Shown: positions 17,469 through 26,393, counted from the stretch's first letter. The stretch: DNA of 64,000 nucleotides from Stenotrophomonas maltophilia (GCA_002364755.1 DEZI01000021.1:124001-188000), one strand, 5' to 3'. Made by a program: numbers and translations. Notes: generated by a model from the sequence alone, not told the origin.

Positions 17469-18716
17469 TTACTGCGCTTGTTTCAGTCGAACCCTGGCGC
17501 CATCGCGCAGGGTGTCCGGTGGGCTGACCACCACGCTTTCACCCGCACTCACGCCCTTCAGCAGCTGGCGGTCCTTGCCCATTGCCTGGACGGCCTGCAC
17601 GGCGCGCTGCTGAACGCGGTCGGCATCGCCCAGCACGAAGGCCACGCTGGCACCGTCGCGCTCGACCACGCCCGTGGCCGGCACGCGCACGCCCTGCGGC
17701 GTGGCCGCGGCCTGCGGCTGCGCCTGTTCCAGGAAACTGACCCGCACGCCCATCTCCGGCACGATGCGCGGGTCCTTCACCTTCAGCGCCACGCGCACCT
17801 TCACCGTGGCCTTGCCGCGGTCGGCGGTAGGGATGATGGCAATCACCTCACCGGGGATCTTCCACTCCGGGTAGGCGTTGAGCGTGGCTTCCACCGGCAT
17901 CTTCGGCTGCACGCGGCCGATGAAGGCTTCGCCCACTTCCACCTCGATCTCCAGCGACTCCATGTCGACGATGGTGCCGATGCCGGTTCGGGTGAAGCCG
18001 CCACCGGCCGACAGCGGCGAGACGATCTCGCCCGGCTGCGCGGCCTTGGCGGTGACCACGCCGGAGAACGGCGCGCGCACGATGTTGTTGTCCACGCCAA
18101 GGTCGGCGATGGCGAGCTGGTCGCTGGCCACCTTGACGTTGCGCTGGGCGGTATCGAGCTGCGCGCGGAGGCTGTCACGCTGGGCGACGGCCTGGTCGTA
18201 CTGCGAACGTGAGACCAGCTGCTGGCCGACCAGCGCCTGCAGGCGGCTGGCCTCGGCGGCGGCCTGGCGCTGTTGCGCCTGCAGGCCGGCCACCTGTGCA
18301 CGTGCGGCCTGCACCTGCGAGGCGGAGAGGCTGCGCTGTGCATCGGCATCGATCGGGTCAAGCGTGGCCATGACCTGGCCAGCCTCCACCCGCATGCCTT
18401 CCTCGATCATCACTTCGCGTACCTTGCCGGTGATCTTGGCCGACACCGTGGCCATGCGCCGGGCCACCACGTAGCCGCTGGCATCGAGTACCGAGCTGCT
18501 GGCATTGCCCTGCTGGATCGCCACTGCCGGTGCGGTTTCCACCTCCACCGTCGGCTCGCGGCCGAACAGGAAGAAGGCACCGCCGGCCAACAGCAGCACG
18601 ATCACCACCAACGCGATCCACAGCCAGCGGCGCCCGCCCGGCCCATCCCCGGAGGACGGCGGCGGGTTCCTGCGGTCGATACGGAGTTCCTTCAACAGCT
18701 CGGCAGAAGCGTTCAT
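17469..18716 (-). CDS. HlyD/MacA-family periplasmic adaptor of the efflux operon
   Basis: A 415-residue membrane-fusion protein. It has a cytoplasmic N-tail (1-30) and one membrane anchor (WLWIALVVIVLLLAGGAFFLF, split around 31-51). A biotinyl-lipoyl half-domain follows, then a coiled-coil hairpin (about 120-190, rich in QVQAARAQVAGLQAQQ) and beta-barrel domains. It is first of four genes and should link the inner-membrane ABC complex to an outer-membrane TolC-like channel encoded elsewhere. The spacing to the ATPase gene is 102 bases. The substrate is unknown. Confidence 0.9.
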   Translation of the reverse strand: MNASAELLKELRIDRRNPPPSSGDGPGGRRWLWIALVVIVLLLAGGAFFLFGREPTVEVETAPAVAIQQGNASSSVLDASGYVVARRMATVSAKITGKVREVMIEEGMRVEAGQVMATLDPIDADAQRSLSASQVQAARAQVAGLQAQQRQAAAEASRLQALVGQQLVSRSQYDQAVAQRDSLRAQLDTAQRNVKVASDQLAIADLGVDNNIVRAPFSGVVTAKAAQPGEIVSPLSAGGGFTRTGIGTIVDMESLEIEVEVGEAFIGRVQPKMPVEATLNAYPEWKIPGEVIAIIPTADRGKATVKVRVALKVKDPRIVPEMGVRVSFLEQAQPQAAATPQGVRVPATGVVERDGASVAFVLGDADRVQQRAVQAVQAMGKDRQLLKGVSAGESVVVSPPDTLRDGARVRLKQAQ

Positions 18717-18823
18717 TGCGTTCCATCACAGGCGTTCGGGCGGAGTGGCCGGAAGGGCGACAGCAGCGGTTCCGGTGGCAAAGCGTGCGGCACAGCATGC
18801 AGGTGGCACGGGGCGGGATGGCA

Positions 18824-18837
18824 GTGACAGCTGTCAC
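18824..18837. promoter_or_regulatory. Perfect palindrome between two divergent transporter operons
   Basis: GTGACAGCTGTCAC is a perfect 14-base palindrome 108 bases before the adaptor gene and 83 bases before the ABC-2 ATPase start. Its position in a divergent control region suggests an operator. A target of the DesR-like regulator encoded at 21819 is one possibility, by inference only. Confidence 0.4.
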
Positions 18838-18919
18838 CCGATGTAGCTGACGGCGGCCACTGCAAAACGTGACCGGGGCGGCACAGGATGGCAACGTCCC
18901 CGCTACCGGTACCGCACCC

Positions 18920-19828
18920 ATGGATCCGACCGCAGCTCCCACTACGGCCCCGCTGGCCCGCCTGCACCAGGTGCAGGTGCAGTACGCCGGCCATGCCGCA
19001 CTGCAGGGCATCGACCTGCAGGTGCGTGCCGGCCAGGTCCTGGCCCTGCTGGGCCGCAACGGTGCTGGCAAGAGTACCGCGATCAGCGTGCTGCTGGGCT
19101 TGCGCCGCGCCGATGCCGGGCAGGTCGAACTGCTCGGCGGTGATCCGCAGCAGCGCGCCAGCCGCGTGGGCCTGGGTGTGATGCTGCAGAGCACCAGCCT
19201 GCCGCCGATGCTGCAGGTGGATGAGCTGGTGGCGCAGGCCAGCGCCTGCTATCCCGACCCGATGCCGCTGGCCGAGGTCCTGCAGCGCGCCGGGCTGCAG
19301 GATCTGGCCCGTCGCCGCTACGGGCAGCTGTCCGGTGGCCAGCAGCGCACGGTGCAGTTCGCCATCGCGCTGTGTGGGCGCCCGCGAGTGCTGTTCCTGG
19401 ATGAGCCCACCACCGGCCTGGACATCCAGGCGCGGCAGGTGATGTGGCAGGCGATCCGGCAGCTTGTGGCCGAAGGCTGTGGCGTGCTGCTGACCACCCA
19501 CTACCTGGAGGAGGCCGAAGCGCTGGCGTCGCAGGTGGTGGTGCTGGAGCAGGGCCGCGTGCTGGCCGATGCGCCGCTGGCCGAGCTGCGCCTGGCCGAC
19601 CGGCCGCGGCGCATCCGCTGCCGCAGCAGCCTCGCAGTGGAAGACGTGCAGCACTGGCCGGGCGTGCAGCAGGTGCAGCGCGACGGAGCGCACCTGCAGC
19701 TGCTGGCCAGCCCGGCCGAACCGGTGGTGGCGCGCCTGCTGGCCGCCGACGCACGACTGCAGGAACTGGAAGTACAGGGCGCGGCACTGGCTGACGCCTT
19801 CCTCGACATGACCCGGGAGGCCGCATGA
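18920..19828 (+). CDS. ABC-2 type exporter ATPase
   Basis: A 302-residue ATPase with Walker A LGRNGAGKST, signature LSGGQQRTVQFAIAL, Walker B VLFLDEPTTGLD and H-loop TTHYLEEAEAL. It has the extra C-terminal domain typical of DrrA/CcmA-like ABC-2 exporters. The ATG at 18920 opens a plausible N-terminus; an in-frame GTG at 18869 would add 17 residues, and neither has a strong ribosome site. It overlaps the permease gene by 4 bases (ATGA) and starts a four-gene set with a two-component system. Confidence 0.88.
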   Translation: MDPTAAPTTAPLARLHQVQVQYAGHAALQGIDLQVRAGQVLALLGRNGAGKSTAISVLLGLRRADAGQVELLGGDPQQRASRVGLGVMLQSTSLPPMLQVDELVAQASACYPDPMPLAEVLQRAGLQDLARRRYGQLSGGQQRTVQFAIALCGRPRVLFLDEPTTGLDIQARQVMWQAIRQLVAEGCGVLLTTHYLEEAEALASQVVVLEQGRVLADAPLAELRLADRPRRIRCRSSLAVEDVQHWPGVQQVQRDGAHLQLLASPAEPVVARLLAADARLQELEVQGAALADAFLDMTREAA

Positions 19829-20601
19829 ACACCGTGACCCGTACCCTCGCTGCGCCGCGCGCTTCCGTGCGTGCCGCCCTGCGTCCCTGCATCGCCGAGC
19901 TGCAGGCCGAGCTGCGCCGGGCCTGGCGCACGCCGGCCTTCGCGGTGCCGTCGCTGCTGTTCCCGGTGCTGTTCTACCTGTTGTTCGGCGTGCTGCTGGG
20001 GCGTGGCCATGCGCCGCTGTATCTGCTGGCCACCTACTGCGTCTTCGGCGCGATGGCACCGGCGCTGTTCGGCTTCGGCGTGCAGCTGGCACTGGACCGC
20101 GAAGGCGGCCTGCTGACCCTCAAGCGCGCGCTGCCGATGCCGGCGGCGGCACCGTTGCTGGCACGGCTGGCGATGGCGGTGATGTTCGCGCTGCTGGTGG
20201 CCGGCCTGCTGGTCACCGCGGCCAGCACACTCGGCGGTGTGCATCTGCAGGTACAGCAGATCCTGCAGCTGCTGGCTGTGGCCGCACTGGCGGCCCTGCC
20301 GCTGGGTGCCATCGGCCTGCTGATCGGCAGCCATGTCAGTGCCAGCGCGGCGCCGGCGATGGTCAACCTGGTGTACCTTCCGCTGGCCCTGCTCTCGGGC
20401 CTGTGGCTGCCGCTGTCGGCGCTGCCGAAGCTGTTCTCGACGATGGCGCCGCTGTGGCCGACCTGGCATCTGGCGCAGCTGGCGCTGCCGGTGGTCGGGC
20501 TGCCTGCGGCAGGCAGCCTCGCCGGGCATCTGCTGGTGCTGCTGGGCGTGACCGTAGTGGCATTGCTGCTGGCGCGTCGCCGCCTGCGCCGGGTCGGCTG
20601 A
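19825..20601 (+). CDS. ABC-2 type exporter permease
   Basis: A 258-residue inner-membrane permease with six predicted membrane segments (for example VPSLLFPVLFYLLFGVLLG and ALLVAGLLVTAASTLGGV). The LSGLWLPLSALPKLFSTMAP motif is characteristic of ABC-2 permeases. It is translationally coupled to the ATPase gene by an ATGA overlap and followed 6 bases later by the sensor kinase gene. Small drug, peptide or lipid export is usual for this class; the substrate is unknown. Confidence 0.88.
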   Translation: MNTVTRTLAAPRASVRAALRPCIAELQAELRRAWRTPAFAVPSLLFPVLFYLLFGVLLGRGHAPLYLLATYCVFGAMAPALFGFGVQLALDREGGLLTLKRALPMPAAAPLLARLAMAVMFALLVAGLLVTAASTLGGVHLQVQQILQLLAVAALAALPLGAIGLLIGSHVSASAAPAMVNLVYLPLALLSGLWLPLSALPKLFSTMAPLWPTWHLAQLALPVVGLPAAGSLAGHLLVLLGVTVVALLLARRRLRRVG

Positions 20602-20607
20602 ACTGGC

Positions 20608-21822
20608 ATGATCGGCAGCGAACGTCCCCGCCTGGATCCGCCCGTGTCGTCAAGCTGGTTTGCCTCCCTGCTGCGCCCCGCGCCGGATTCGGCCGTGGCT
20701 GACCAGTTGCGGCGCGGCAAATCACCGTGGAGCGGGGCGATCCACCTGCTGTGGTCGGTGTGGATCTTCCTGACGCCCGCGCTGGGCAATGGCTTCACCC
20801 TGCGCTGGTTGTTCCTCACCCTGGCCAGCTATCCGCTGTTCCTGTTCCTGTATGCACGGGTGATGCTGGCGCCGCGCCACCACGGCCCGCGTTATGCAAT
20901 GGCGATGGTCGCGCTGTCGCTGGTGCTGCTGCCCTGGTACCCCTCCGGCCTGAGCTACTTCGTGTTCGGCTGCGTGCTGATGCGCATGAGCGGACGCAGC
21001 GGCTGGTGGATGTACCTGCTGCAGCTGAGCGGTTTGAACCTCGTGTTCTGCTCGGCCGCGCTGTACTTCGGCTACCCGTGGCAGGCGCTGGTGTGGATGC
21101 CGGCGGTGTCCTTCATCGTCGGCCTGGTGGTGAACGTGGAGGCGTTGAGCCAGCAGCGCGACGTGGCCCTGCAGCTGTCGCAGGAGGAAGTGCGGCGGCT
21201 GGCGACCACTGCCGAGCGCGAGCGCATCGGCCGTGACCTGCATGATCTGCTCGGCCACACGCTTTCGCTGATCACGTTGAAGCTGGAACTGGCGCGCAAG
21301 CTGTACGACCGCGATGACGCGCGTGCGCGGCAGGAGATCGGCGAGGCCGAGGCCATCGCCCGCGAGGCATTGGCGCAGGTGCGCAGTGCAGTCACCGGTA
21401 TACGCGCCAGCGATCTGGCCGGCGAGCTGGCCTCGGCGCGGCTGCTGCTGGAATGCCAGCAGGTGCACCTGCACTACACGGTGCCGCCACCGATGCCGGT
21501 GGAGGTGGAGCGCGGCCTTGCCCTGGTGCTGCGCGAGGCGGCCACCAATATCGTGCGCCATGCGCAGGCGACCCAGGCGCGGGTGGAATTCATGCAGGAG
21601 GGACGGCAACTGGTGATGCAGATACGCGATGACGGACGGGGCGGCCTTCAGGCCGAAGGCAATGGCCTGTGCGGCATGCGCGAGCGCGTGGCCGCGCTGG
21701 GCGGCCAGCTGCAGGTGCAGTCGGGCAGGGGAGAGGGGACCGTGTTGAGCGTGCGAGTGCCGCTGGCAGCGGCCACCACTCCGGTCACACCGGCCTCGCT
21801 GGCACAGGACGGTGCGGCATGA
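20608..21822 (+). CDS. DesK-like sensor histidine kinase
   Basis: A 404-residue membrane kinase of the HisKA_3 (NarL-partner) class. Four or five N-terminal membrane segments (about 45-165) form a DesK-like sensor without a large periplasmic domain. The DHp motif is ERERIGRDLHDLLGHTLSL with phospho-acceptor His212. The HATPase_c domain has REAATNIVRHA (N box) and GNGLCGMRERV (G box). It overlaps its regulator gene by 4 bases. DesK senses membrane fluidity in Bacillus, but no desaturase is nearby here; the upstream ABC-2 exporter is the likely target. Confidence 0.9.
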   Translation: MIGSERPRLDPPVSSSWFASLLRPAPDSAVADQLRRGKSPWSGAIHLLWSVWIFLTPALGNGFTLRWLFLTLASYPLFLFLYARVMLAPRHHGPRYAMAMVALSLVLLPWYPSGLSYFVFGCVLMRMSGRSGWWMYLLQLSGLNLVFCSAALYFGYPWQALVWMPAVSFIVGLVVNVEALSQQRDVALQLSQEEVRRLATTAERERIGRDLHDLLGHTLSLITLKLELARKLYDRDDARARQEIGEAEAIAREALAQVRSAVTGIRASDLAGELASARLLLECQQVHLHYTVPPPMPVEVERGLALVLREAATNIVRHAQATQARVEFMQEGRQLVMQIRDDGRGGLQAEGNGLCGMRERVAALGGQLQVQSGRGEGTVLSVRVPLAAATTPVTPASLAQDGAA

Positions 21823-22421
21823 TCCGCATCCTGCTGGCCGAGGACCAGGCCATGGTGCGCGGCGCGCTGTCGGCGCTGCTGGGCCTGGAGCCGGACATCG
21901 AGGTGCTGGGCAGTGCCGCCGACGGCGAAACCGCCTGGCGCATGCTGCAGCAGCTGCAGCCGGACATCCTGGTGACCGACATCGAGATGCCTGGCCTGAC
22001 CGGTCTCGAGCTGGCCCAGCGCATCGCCCGCCATGAACTGCCGATCAAGGTCGTCATCGTGACCACCTTCGCCCGCGCCGGCTTCCTGCGCCGTGCGCTG
22101 GAAGCGGGGGTGCTGGGTTATCTGTTGAAGGATGCACCGGCGGAGAACCTGGCCGAAGCGCTGCGCAAGGTGCAGCAGGGCATCCGCGCGATCGACCCGC
22201 AGCTGGCGATGGATGCGTGGTCGCAGGCCGATCCACTGACCGACCGCGAGCGACGCGTGCTGCGGCTGGCCGGCGAAGGCCGCACGGCCAGCGAGATCGC
22301 TGAACAGCTGGGGCTTTCGCACGGCACGGTGCGCAATTACCTGTCCGAGTGCATCGGCAAGCTGGGCGTGGCCAACCGCATCGAGGCGTACCGGCTGGCC
22401 CGGCAGAAGGGCTGGTTGTAG
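21819..22421 (+). CDS. DesR-like response regulator (NarL/FixJ type)
   Basis: A 200-residue regulator. The receiver domain (1-120) has acidic pair ED (8-9), phospho-acceptor Asp54 in LVTDIEMPG, and conserved Lys in YLLKDAP. A LuxR-type HTH (about 140-195) contains LTDRERRVLRLAGEGRT and LSHGTVRNYLS. It is coupled to the kinase gene by an ATGA overlap and is the last gene of the set ABC-ATPase, permease, kinase, regulator. It probably controls this operon, and perhaps the divergent one. Confidence 0.92.
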   Translation: MIRILLAEDQAMVRGALSALLGLEPDIEVLGSAADGETAWRMLQQLQPDILVTDIEMPGLTGLELAQRIARHELPIKVVIVTTFARAGFLRRALEAGVLGYLLKDAPAENLAEALRKVQQGIRAIDPQLAMDAWSQADPLTDRERRVLRLAGEGRTASEIAEQLGLSHGTVRNYLSECIGKLGVANRIEAYRLARQKGWL

Positions 22422-22436
22422 GCGCGCCATGTGCCG

Positions 22437-22507
22437 GTAGCGCCGGGCCATGCCCGGCGAGCGCAGCGGCGGGTGTTGGCCTTCCGCCGGGCGTGGCCCG
22501 GCGCTAC
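22437..22507. repeat. SMAG inverted pair (GTAGCGCCGGGC variant)
   Basis: GTAGCGCCGGGCCATGCCCG at 22437 is matched by a complementary unit ending GCGCTAC at 22507. The pair lies between the convergent DesR-like and cytochrome b561 genes, where it may act as a two-way transcription barrier. Confidence 0.85.
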
Positions 22508-22523
22508 CGATTCGAGGCCCCGC

Positions 22524-23060
22524 TCAATCCTTTCCGCGTGCCATCGCCTGGAACACGCCATCGCGGCGCACCCACAGGTGGAACAGCGCCGCGCCCACGT
22601 GCATCAGCACCGTGGCGAACAACACATACGCCAGCAGGCTATGCGCGTTGCGCAGGGCCGCATACAGCGCCGGGGTGTGCGGCACGATCGGTGGCAGGTG
22701 CAGGCCGCCCCACAGGGTGATCGGGTAGCCGCCGGCCGACAGCATCGCCCAGCCGATCAGCGGCATCGCCAGCATCAGCCCGTACAGCATCCAGTGCGAT
22801 GCCTTCGCCGCCAGCGCCTGCCACGCCGGCAGGTCGGCCGGCAGCGGTGGCGGGCGGTGGCGCAGGCGGTTGTACAACCGCAACAGCACCAGCACGAGGA
22901 TGGCGATGCCCAGCGGGCGGTGCAGGTCGATCAGCATCGGCCGCAGGTGCAGCGAGGCGACCATGGTCACGCCGATGAACAGCATGGCCAGGATCATCGC
23001 CGCCATGGTCCAGTGCAGGACGCGCGCGAGCAGGTTGAAGTGGCCGTTGCCGGTACTCAT
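22524..23060 (-). CDS. Cytochrome b561 family protein
   Basis: A 178-residue di-haem inner-membrane protein with four membrane segments. Haem-ligand-type histidines occur in ARVLHWTMA, IDLHRPLGIA, ASHWMLYG and VLMHVGAALFH, as in the bacterial CybB family. It should move electrons from quinol toward the periplasmic side. Its ATG overlaps the stop of the catalase-like peroxidase gene, so the two are translated together. The likely job is electron supply to that peroxidase. Confidence 0.9.
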   Translation of the reverse strand: MSTGNGHFNLLARVLHWTMAAMILAMLFIGVTMVASLHLRPMLIDLHRPLGIAILVLVLLRLYNRLRHRPPPLPADLPAWQALAAKASHWMLYGLMLAMPLIGWAMLSAGGYPITLWGGLHLPPIVPHTPALYAALRNAHSLLAYVLFATVLMHVGAALFHLWVRRDGVFQAMARGKD

Positions 23061-24163
23061 CGTGCGGCCTCCTTCTTCGGTTTTTCGACGTTGCCGGCAG
23101 CGCGTTCGCGCTCGCGGCGGTTGAAGGACTGCGAGTACACGGCCGAGCGCGCGGCCAGGATCGGGTCGTCACTGCCGCGCACGCCGCTGGGCAGGATCAA
23201 CGGGTCGAAGTTGACCTGGCCGCAGGCGCCTTCTTCCTGCGACTGCATACGGTCCAGGCTGAGCGCGCCGGCCACCACCTGCTCGCGCGACTCCGGCCAC
23301 GGCGTCGACGGATCGTTGATGGCATCGCCGGGCGCGGCGGTGCTGACCACCAGATTCCACTGCACCGGGCCCTTGGCCAGGCGCTGCTGCAGTTCCTGGC
23401 TGAGGAAATCGACGCTGGCCTGCCTGCGCGTTTCCGCATCCATCTCCACCACCGGCGCCAGCGGCTGCCAGCGCCAGCGCACCGCGCGCTTCTGTCCCTG
23501 CGCGTTGGTGAACCAGAAACTGTTGACGCTGTTGTAGGTGGTATCGGCCCAGCTGCTGGTCCACGGCGCGGTCTTCGCCCATTGCTGGAAGGCCTGCGCA
23601 CTGGGGTATCTGGCCAGCACGGCGGCCATCTTCTGCGGGGCGGGCTTGCCGGTGGCCGGGTCGGGAATGGAGGCGCGGGTCTGCTCGTAGAAGGCCTCGG
23701 CGTCGGGCACGGCGAAGAACGGGAAGCTGTTCATCGCCATGCGCCATTCCTGGCCGTCGTCACTGACCATCTGCACCGCCATGCTGCGCACGCGCGCGGT
23801 GTTGTCGGCGCCGTACGGGTCGCCGCCACCGATCGACAGGCGGCCCATCACCGGTACCCGCGCCTGCGAGAACACCCGCGCGCTGGACAGGGTGGGTGCC
23901 TGCGCGCTGGGCTCGAACCAGCCGCTCACGCAGACGCCCTTGCTGTGCGCACGGCGGAAGCCCGGATGGGCCGGGCCGGTGGCTTCGATGGTGTCGGTGA
24001 AGCGCTGCGCGGTGAGGCGGTTGCCGATCCAGCCGGCCAGCCAGGCGAAGGCCAGCGCGGCACCGCCCAGGATCAGGGCGATCAGGGCGATCCAGGGCAA
24101 CGCCGAATGCGTGCGCGATGCGCCGGGCGTCTGGCCAGCGCGGGTGTAGCGGAAGAGCGACAT
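23057..24163 (-). CDS. Membrane-anchored catalase-like peroxidase (SrpA type)
   Basis: A 368-residue member of the small-catalase family. An N-terminal membrane anchor (about 25-47, PWIALIALILGGAALAFAW) precedes the catalase core. Haem-pocket residues are visible: catalytic His in RRAHSKGVCVSG, Asn in MAMNSFPFF, and the proximal Arg-x-x-x-Tyr as RSAVY near the C-terminus. These short forms usually act as peroxidases rather than true catalases. The ATG at 24163 has AGGAA upstream. The anchor implies a periplasmic active site; the partner is the overlapping cytochrome b561 gene. Confidence 0.9.
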   Translation of the reverse strand: MSLFRYTRAGQTPGASRTHSALPWIALIALILGGAALAFAWLAGWIGNRLTAQRFTDTIEATGPAHPGFRRAHSKGVCVSGWFEPSAQAPTLSSARVFSQARVPVMGRLSIGGGDPYGADNTARVRSMAVQMVSDDGQEWRMAMNSFPFFAVPDAEAFYEQTRASIPDPATGKPAPQKMAAVLARYPSAQAFQQWAKTAPWTSSWADTTYNSVNSFWFTNAQGQKRAVRWRWQPLAPVVEMDAETRRQASVDFLSQELQQRLAKGPVQWNLVVSTAAPGDAINDPSTPWPESREQVVAGALSLDRMQSQEEGACGQVNFDPLILPSGVRGSDDPILAARSAVYSQSFNRRERERAAGNVEKPKKEAAR

Positions 24164-24270
24164 GGTCGGGTTCCTGCCTTCACGGATCGTGTGGGTGGTC
24201 GACCCGCACATCCTCGCAGAACCCTTCCAGGCCCGGTATTCAATTTTTCGTCAAACTTCCAGCGCAAACG

Positions 24271-24294
24271 GTAGCGCCGGGCCATGCCCGGCGG
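24271..24294. repeat. Single SMAG unit (GTAGCGCCGGGC variant)
   Basis: One 24-base palindromic unit starts GTAGCGCCGGGC and ends CCCGGCGGC. It lies 5 bases past the aminopeptidase stop codon, between the aminopeptidase and peroxidase genes on the same strand. Confidence 0.78.
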
Positions 24295-24299
24295 CTCCC

Positions 24300-25667
24300 T
24301 CAGGCGTATCGCTTCTTCAGCATCGCCCAGGCCGAACGCAGGGCCAGGGCCTCGCCACCGGCCGGACGGCCCGGGCGCTCGCCGTCGTTCCAGGCATACA
24401 CGTCCAGGTGTGCCCAGCGCTGGTCGTTTTCCAGGAAACGCTCCAGGTACAGCGCGGCGGTCACCGAGCCGGCCATGCGCGAGCCGGCATTGGCCAGGTC
24501 GGCCACGCCGCTGCTCAGGTAACGCAGGTACGGGCGCCACAGCGGCATGCGCCACACCGGGTCGCGGGTTTCATCGCCGGCCTGCAGCCACTGCTGGGCC
24601 ACCGTGTCGTCGTTGCTGAACAGGGCCGGCAGGTCCGGGCCCAGCGCAATGCGGGCGGCACCGGTCAGGGTGGCGAAGTCCAGCACCAGGTCGGGTTTCT
24701 GTTCGCCGGCGAAGGTCAGCGCATCGCACAGGACCAGGCGGCCCTCGGCGTCGGTGTTGTCGATCTCGACGCTCAGCCCCTTGCGCGTGGCGATGATCTC
24801 GCCCGGGCGGAAGGCATCGGGGCCGATCGCATTTTCCACCGCCGAAATCAGCAGGGTCAGGCGCACCGGCAGCTGCTGGGCCATCACCAGCCCGGCCAGG
24901 GCCAGCGCGTGGGCGGCACCGCCCATGTCCTTCTTCATGTTGCGCATGCCGTCGGCCGGCTTGATGTCCAGGCCGCCGGTATCGAAGCACACGCCCTTGC
25001 CGACCAGCGCCAGCGCCGGGTCGCTGTCCTTGCCCCAGCGCAGCACGATCAGGCGCGGCGCGCGGTGCGAGGCACGGCCCACTGCGTGGATGGCCGGGAA
25101 GTTCTGCTTCAGCAGTTCATCGCCGGTGATCGCTTCGACCTGCGCACCGTGGGTGTCAGCCAGCGCACGTGCGGCGTCTTCCAGCTGCTGCGGGCCCATG
25201 TCCTCGGTCGGAGTGTTGACCCAGTCGCGCACGCGCAGGCTGGCCGCGATCAGGTCGGCCACTTCCGCCGTCGGGCTGGCCAGCAGTTGTGCCGGTGCTC
25301 GGTTGCGCTTGCGGTAACGGTCGAAGCGGTAGCTGCCCAGGCCCCAGCCCAGCTGCAGCAGCGCCTGTTCGGCAGCCGGCAGTTCGGTGGCCAGCTGCCA
25401 CACGCTGCCTTCGGGCAGGGCGTGCGGGGCATGCGCATAGGCGTAGGCATCGGCGCGGTCGCCAACCCCGATCACCGCACCGGCCAGGCCGTCCGCGCCC
25501 GGCAGCAGGGCCACGCTGTGGCCGCTGGCATTGAAGCCCTGTGCGTCCAGCCATGCCTGCTGTGCAGCCGGCTGGGCGGCCTTCCAGCGGGCGTACTGCT
25601 CGCGGTCCAGCACGTGCAGCGGCAGTGCGGCGGTGGCGGTGGCGGTGAAGCCGGTGATCTCGCTCAT
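24300..25667 (-). CDS. M17 leucyl aminopeptidase family protein
   Basis: A 455-residue cytosolic di-zinc aminopeptidase. The M17 core has KGVCFDTGGLDIKP (metal-binding Lys and Asp), MKKDMGGAAHA, and the family signature NTDAEGRLVLCDAL. The N-terminal domain (about 1-140) is divergent from E. coli PepA, and the protein is shorter (PepA 503), closer to the PepB-like branch. It would release N-terminal residues from peptides. The start ATG is at 25667, 3 bases after the HAD gene stop, so the two are probably co-transcribed. Confidence 0.9.
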   Translation of the reverse strand: MSEITGFTATATAALPLHVLDREQYARWKAAQPAAQQAWLDAQGFNASGHSVALLPGADGLAGAVIGVGDRADAYAYAHAPHALPEGSVWQLATELPAAEQALLQLGWGLGSYRFDRYRKRNRAPAQLLASPTAEVADLIAASLRVRDWVNTPTEDMGPQQLEDAARALADTHGAQVEAITGDELLKQNFPAIHAVGRASHRAPRLIVLRWGKDSDPALALVGKGVCFDTGGLDIKPADGMRNMKKDMGGAAHALALAGLVMAQQLPVRLTLLISAVENAIGPDAFRPGEIIATRKGLSVEIDNTDAEGRLVLCDALTFAGEQKPDLVLDFATLTGAARIALGPDLPALFSNDDTVAQQWLQAGDETRDPVWRMPLWRPYLRYLSSGVADLANAGSRMAGSVTAALYLERFLENDQRWAHLDVYAWNDGERPGRPAGGEALALRSAWAMLKKRYA

Positions 25668-25670
25668 GCG

Positions 25671-26393
25671 TCAGTTACTCCGGTGTTCGTCGGCGGCATC
25701 GAGGTTGGCGTCCAACCAGTCTGCCAGGCCGGTAAGGGTGTCGAACTGCAGGTCCGGCTGCAGCTGCGGATGGGTCCAGGTGGCAGCGTCGCGGTTGATC
25801 CAGCAGCCGCGCAGGCCGGCCGTGATCGCCCCGGCCACGTCCATCTCGATATGGTCGCCCACGTGCAGCACCTGCGCCGGCGCCACGCCCAGGCGGTCGC
25901 AGGCGGCATGGAAGATGCTGGGCTCCGGCTTGGCCGCGCCATGTTCGCGCGCGCCCAGTTGGAAGGCGAACAGATGCGACAGGCCGATCCGTTCCAGGTC
26001 GGCGTTGCCGTTGCTCAGCGCCGCCACCGGTACCCTCTCGGCGATGCGCGCCAGCGCGTCGAGGGCATCGGGATAGCACTCCACCTGGTTGCGCGCGGCA
26101 TAGAACACTTCGTAGGCCGGCTCCAGCAGGTCCAGGCTGGCGCCGCTGTTCTGCAGCGCCTCCTGGATCGTCAGCCGGCGCAGCGCGCTCAGGTCGAAGT
26201 GCAGCTGCGGGTTGTCGCGGAAGGAGCGCTCGCGCAGTTCGCGCATCGCCGCCACCGGGTACATGGCGGCGGTGGCGGGGCTGTGCTCGCACATCCATTC
26301 GTGCAGGACCACGTCGATGCGGGCGCCGATCGGCGCGAACGGCCAGAGCGTGTCGTCGAGGTCGAGGGTGATGGCTTGGACGGGAAATTTCAC
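25671..26393 (-). CDS. HAD-superfamily phosphatase
   Basis: A 240-residue HAD hydrolase. Motif I is LDLDDTLWPF (nucleophile and acid Asp pair, about 10-16), motif II is ALSNGNADL, motif III Lys is in AKPEPSIFH and motif IV is HVGDHIEMDVAGA. A helical cap lies between motifs I and II (subclass I). The substrate is unknown; YigB-like FMN or sugar phosphatases are comparable. It is followed 3 bases later by the aminopeptidase gene. Confidence 0.88.
   Translation of the reverse strand: MKFPVQAITLDLDDTLWPFAPIGARIDVVLHEWMCEHSPATAAMYPVAAMRELRERSFRDNPQLHFDLSALRRLTIQEALQNSGASLDLLEPAYEVFYAARNQVECYPDALDALARIAERVPVAALSNGNADLERIGLSHLFAFQLGAREHGAAKPEPSIFHAACDRLGVAPAQVLHVGDHIEMDVAGAITAGLRGCWINRDAATWTHPQLQPDLQFDTLTGLADWLDANLDAADEHRSN

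Noticed and set aside
20608..22421. DesK/DesR regulating a fatty-acid desaturase
   Set aside because: No desaturase gene is in or near the operon. Sequence class alone does not show membrane-fluidity sensing.
24164..24270. ECF-sigma promoter upstream of the peroxidase/b561 pair
   Set aside because: A GGAA-like motif can be found, but no spaced -10 partner is convincing and no ECF sigma gene is nearby.
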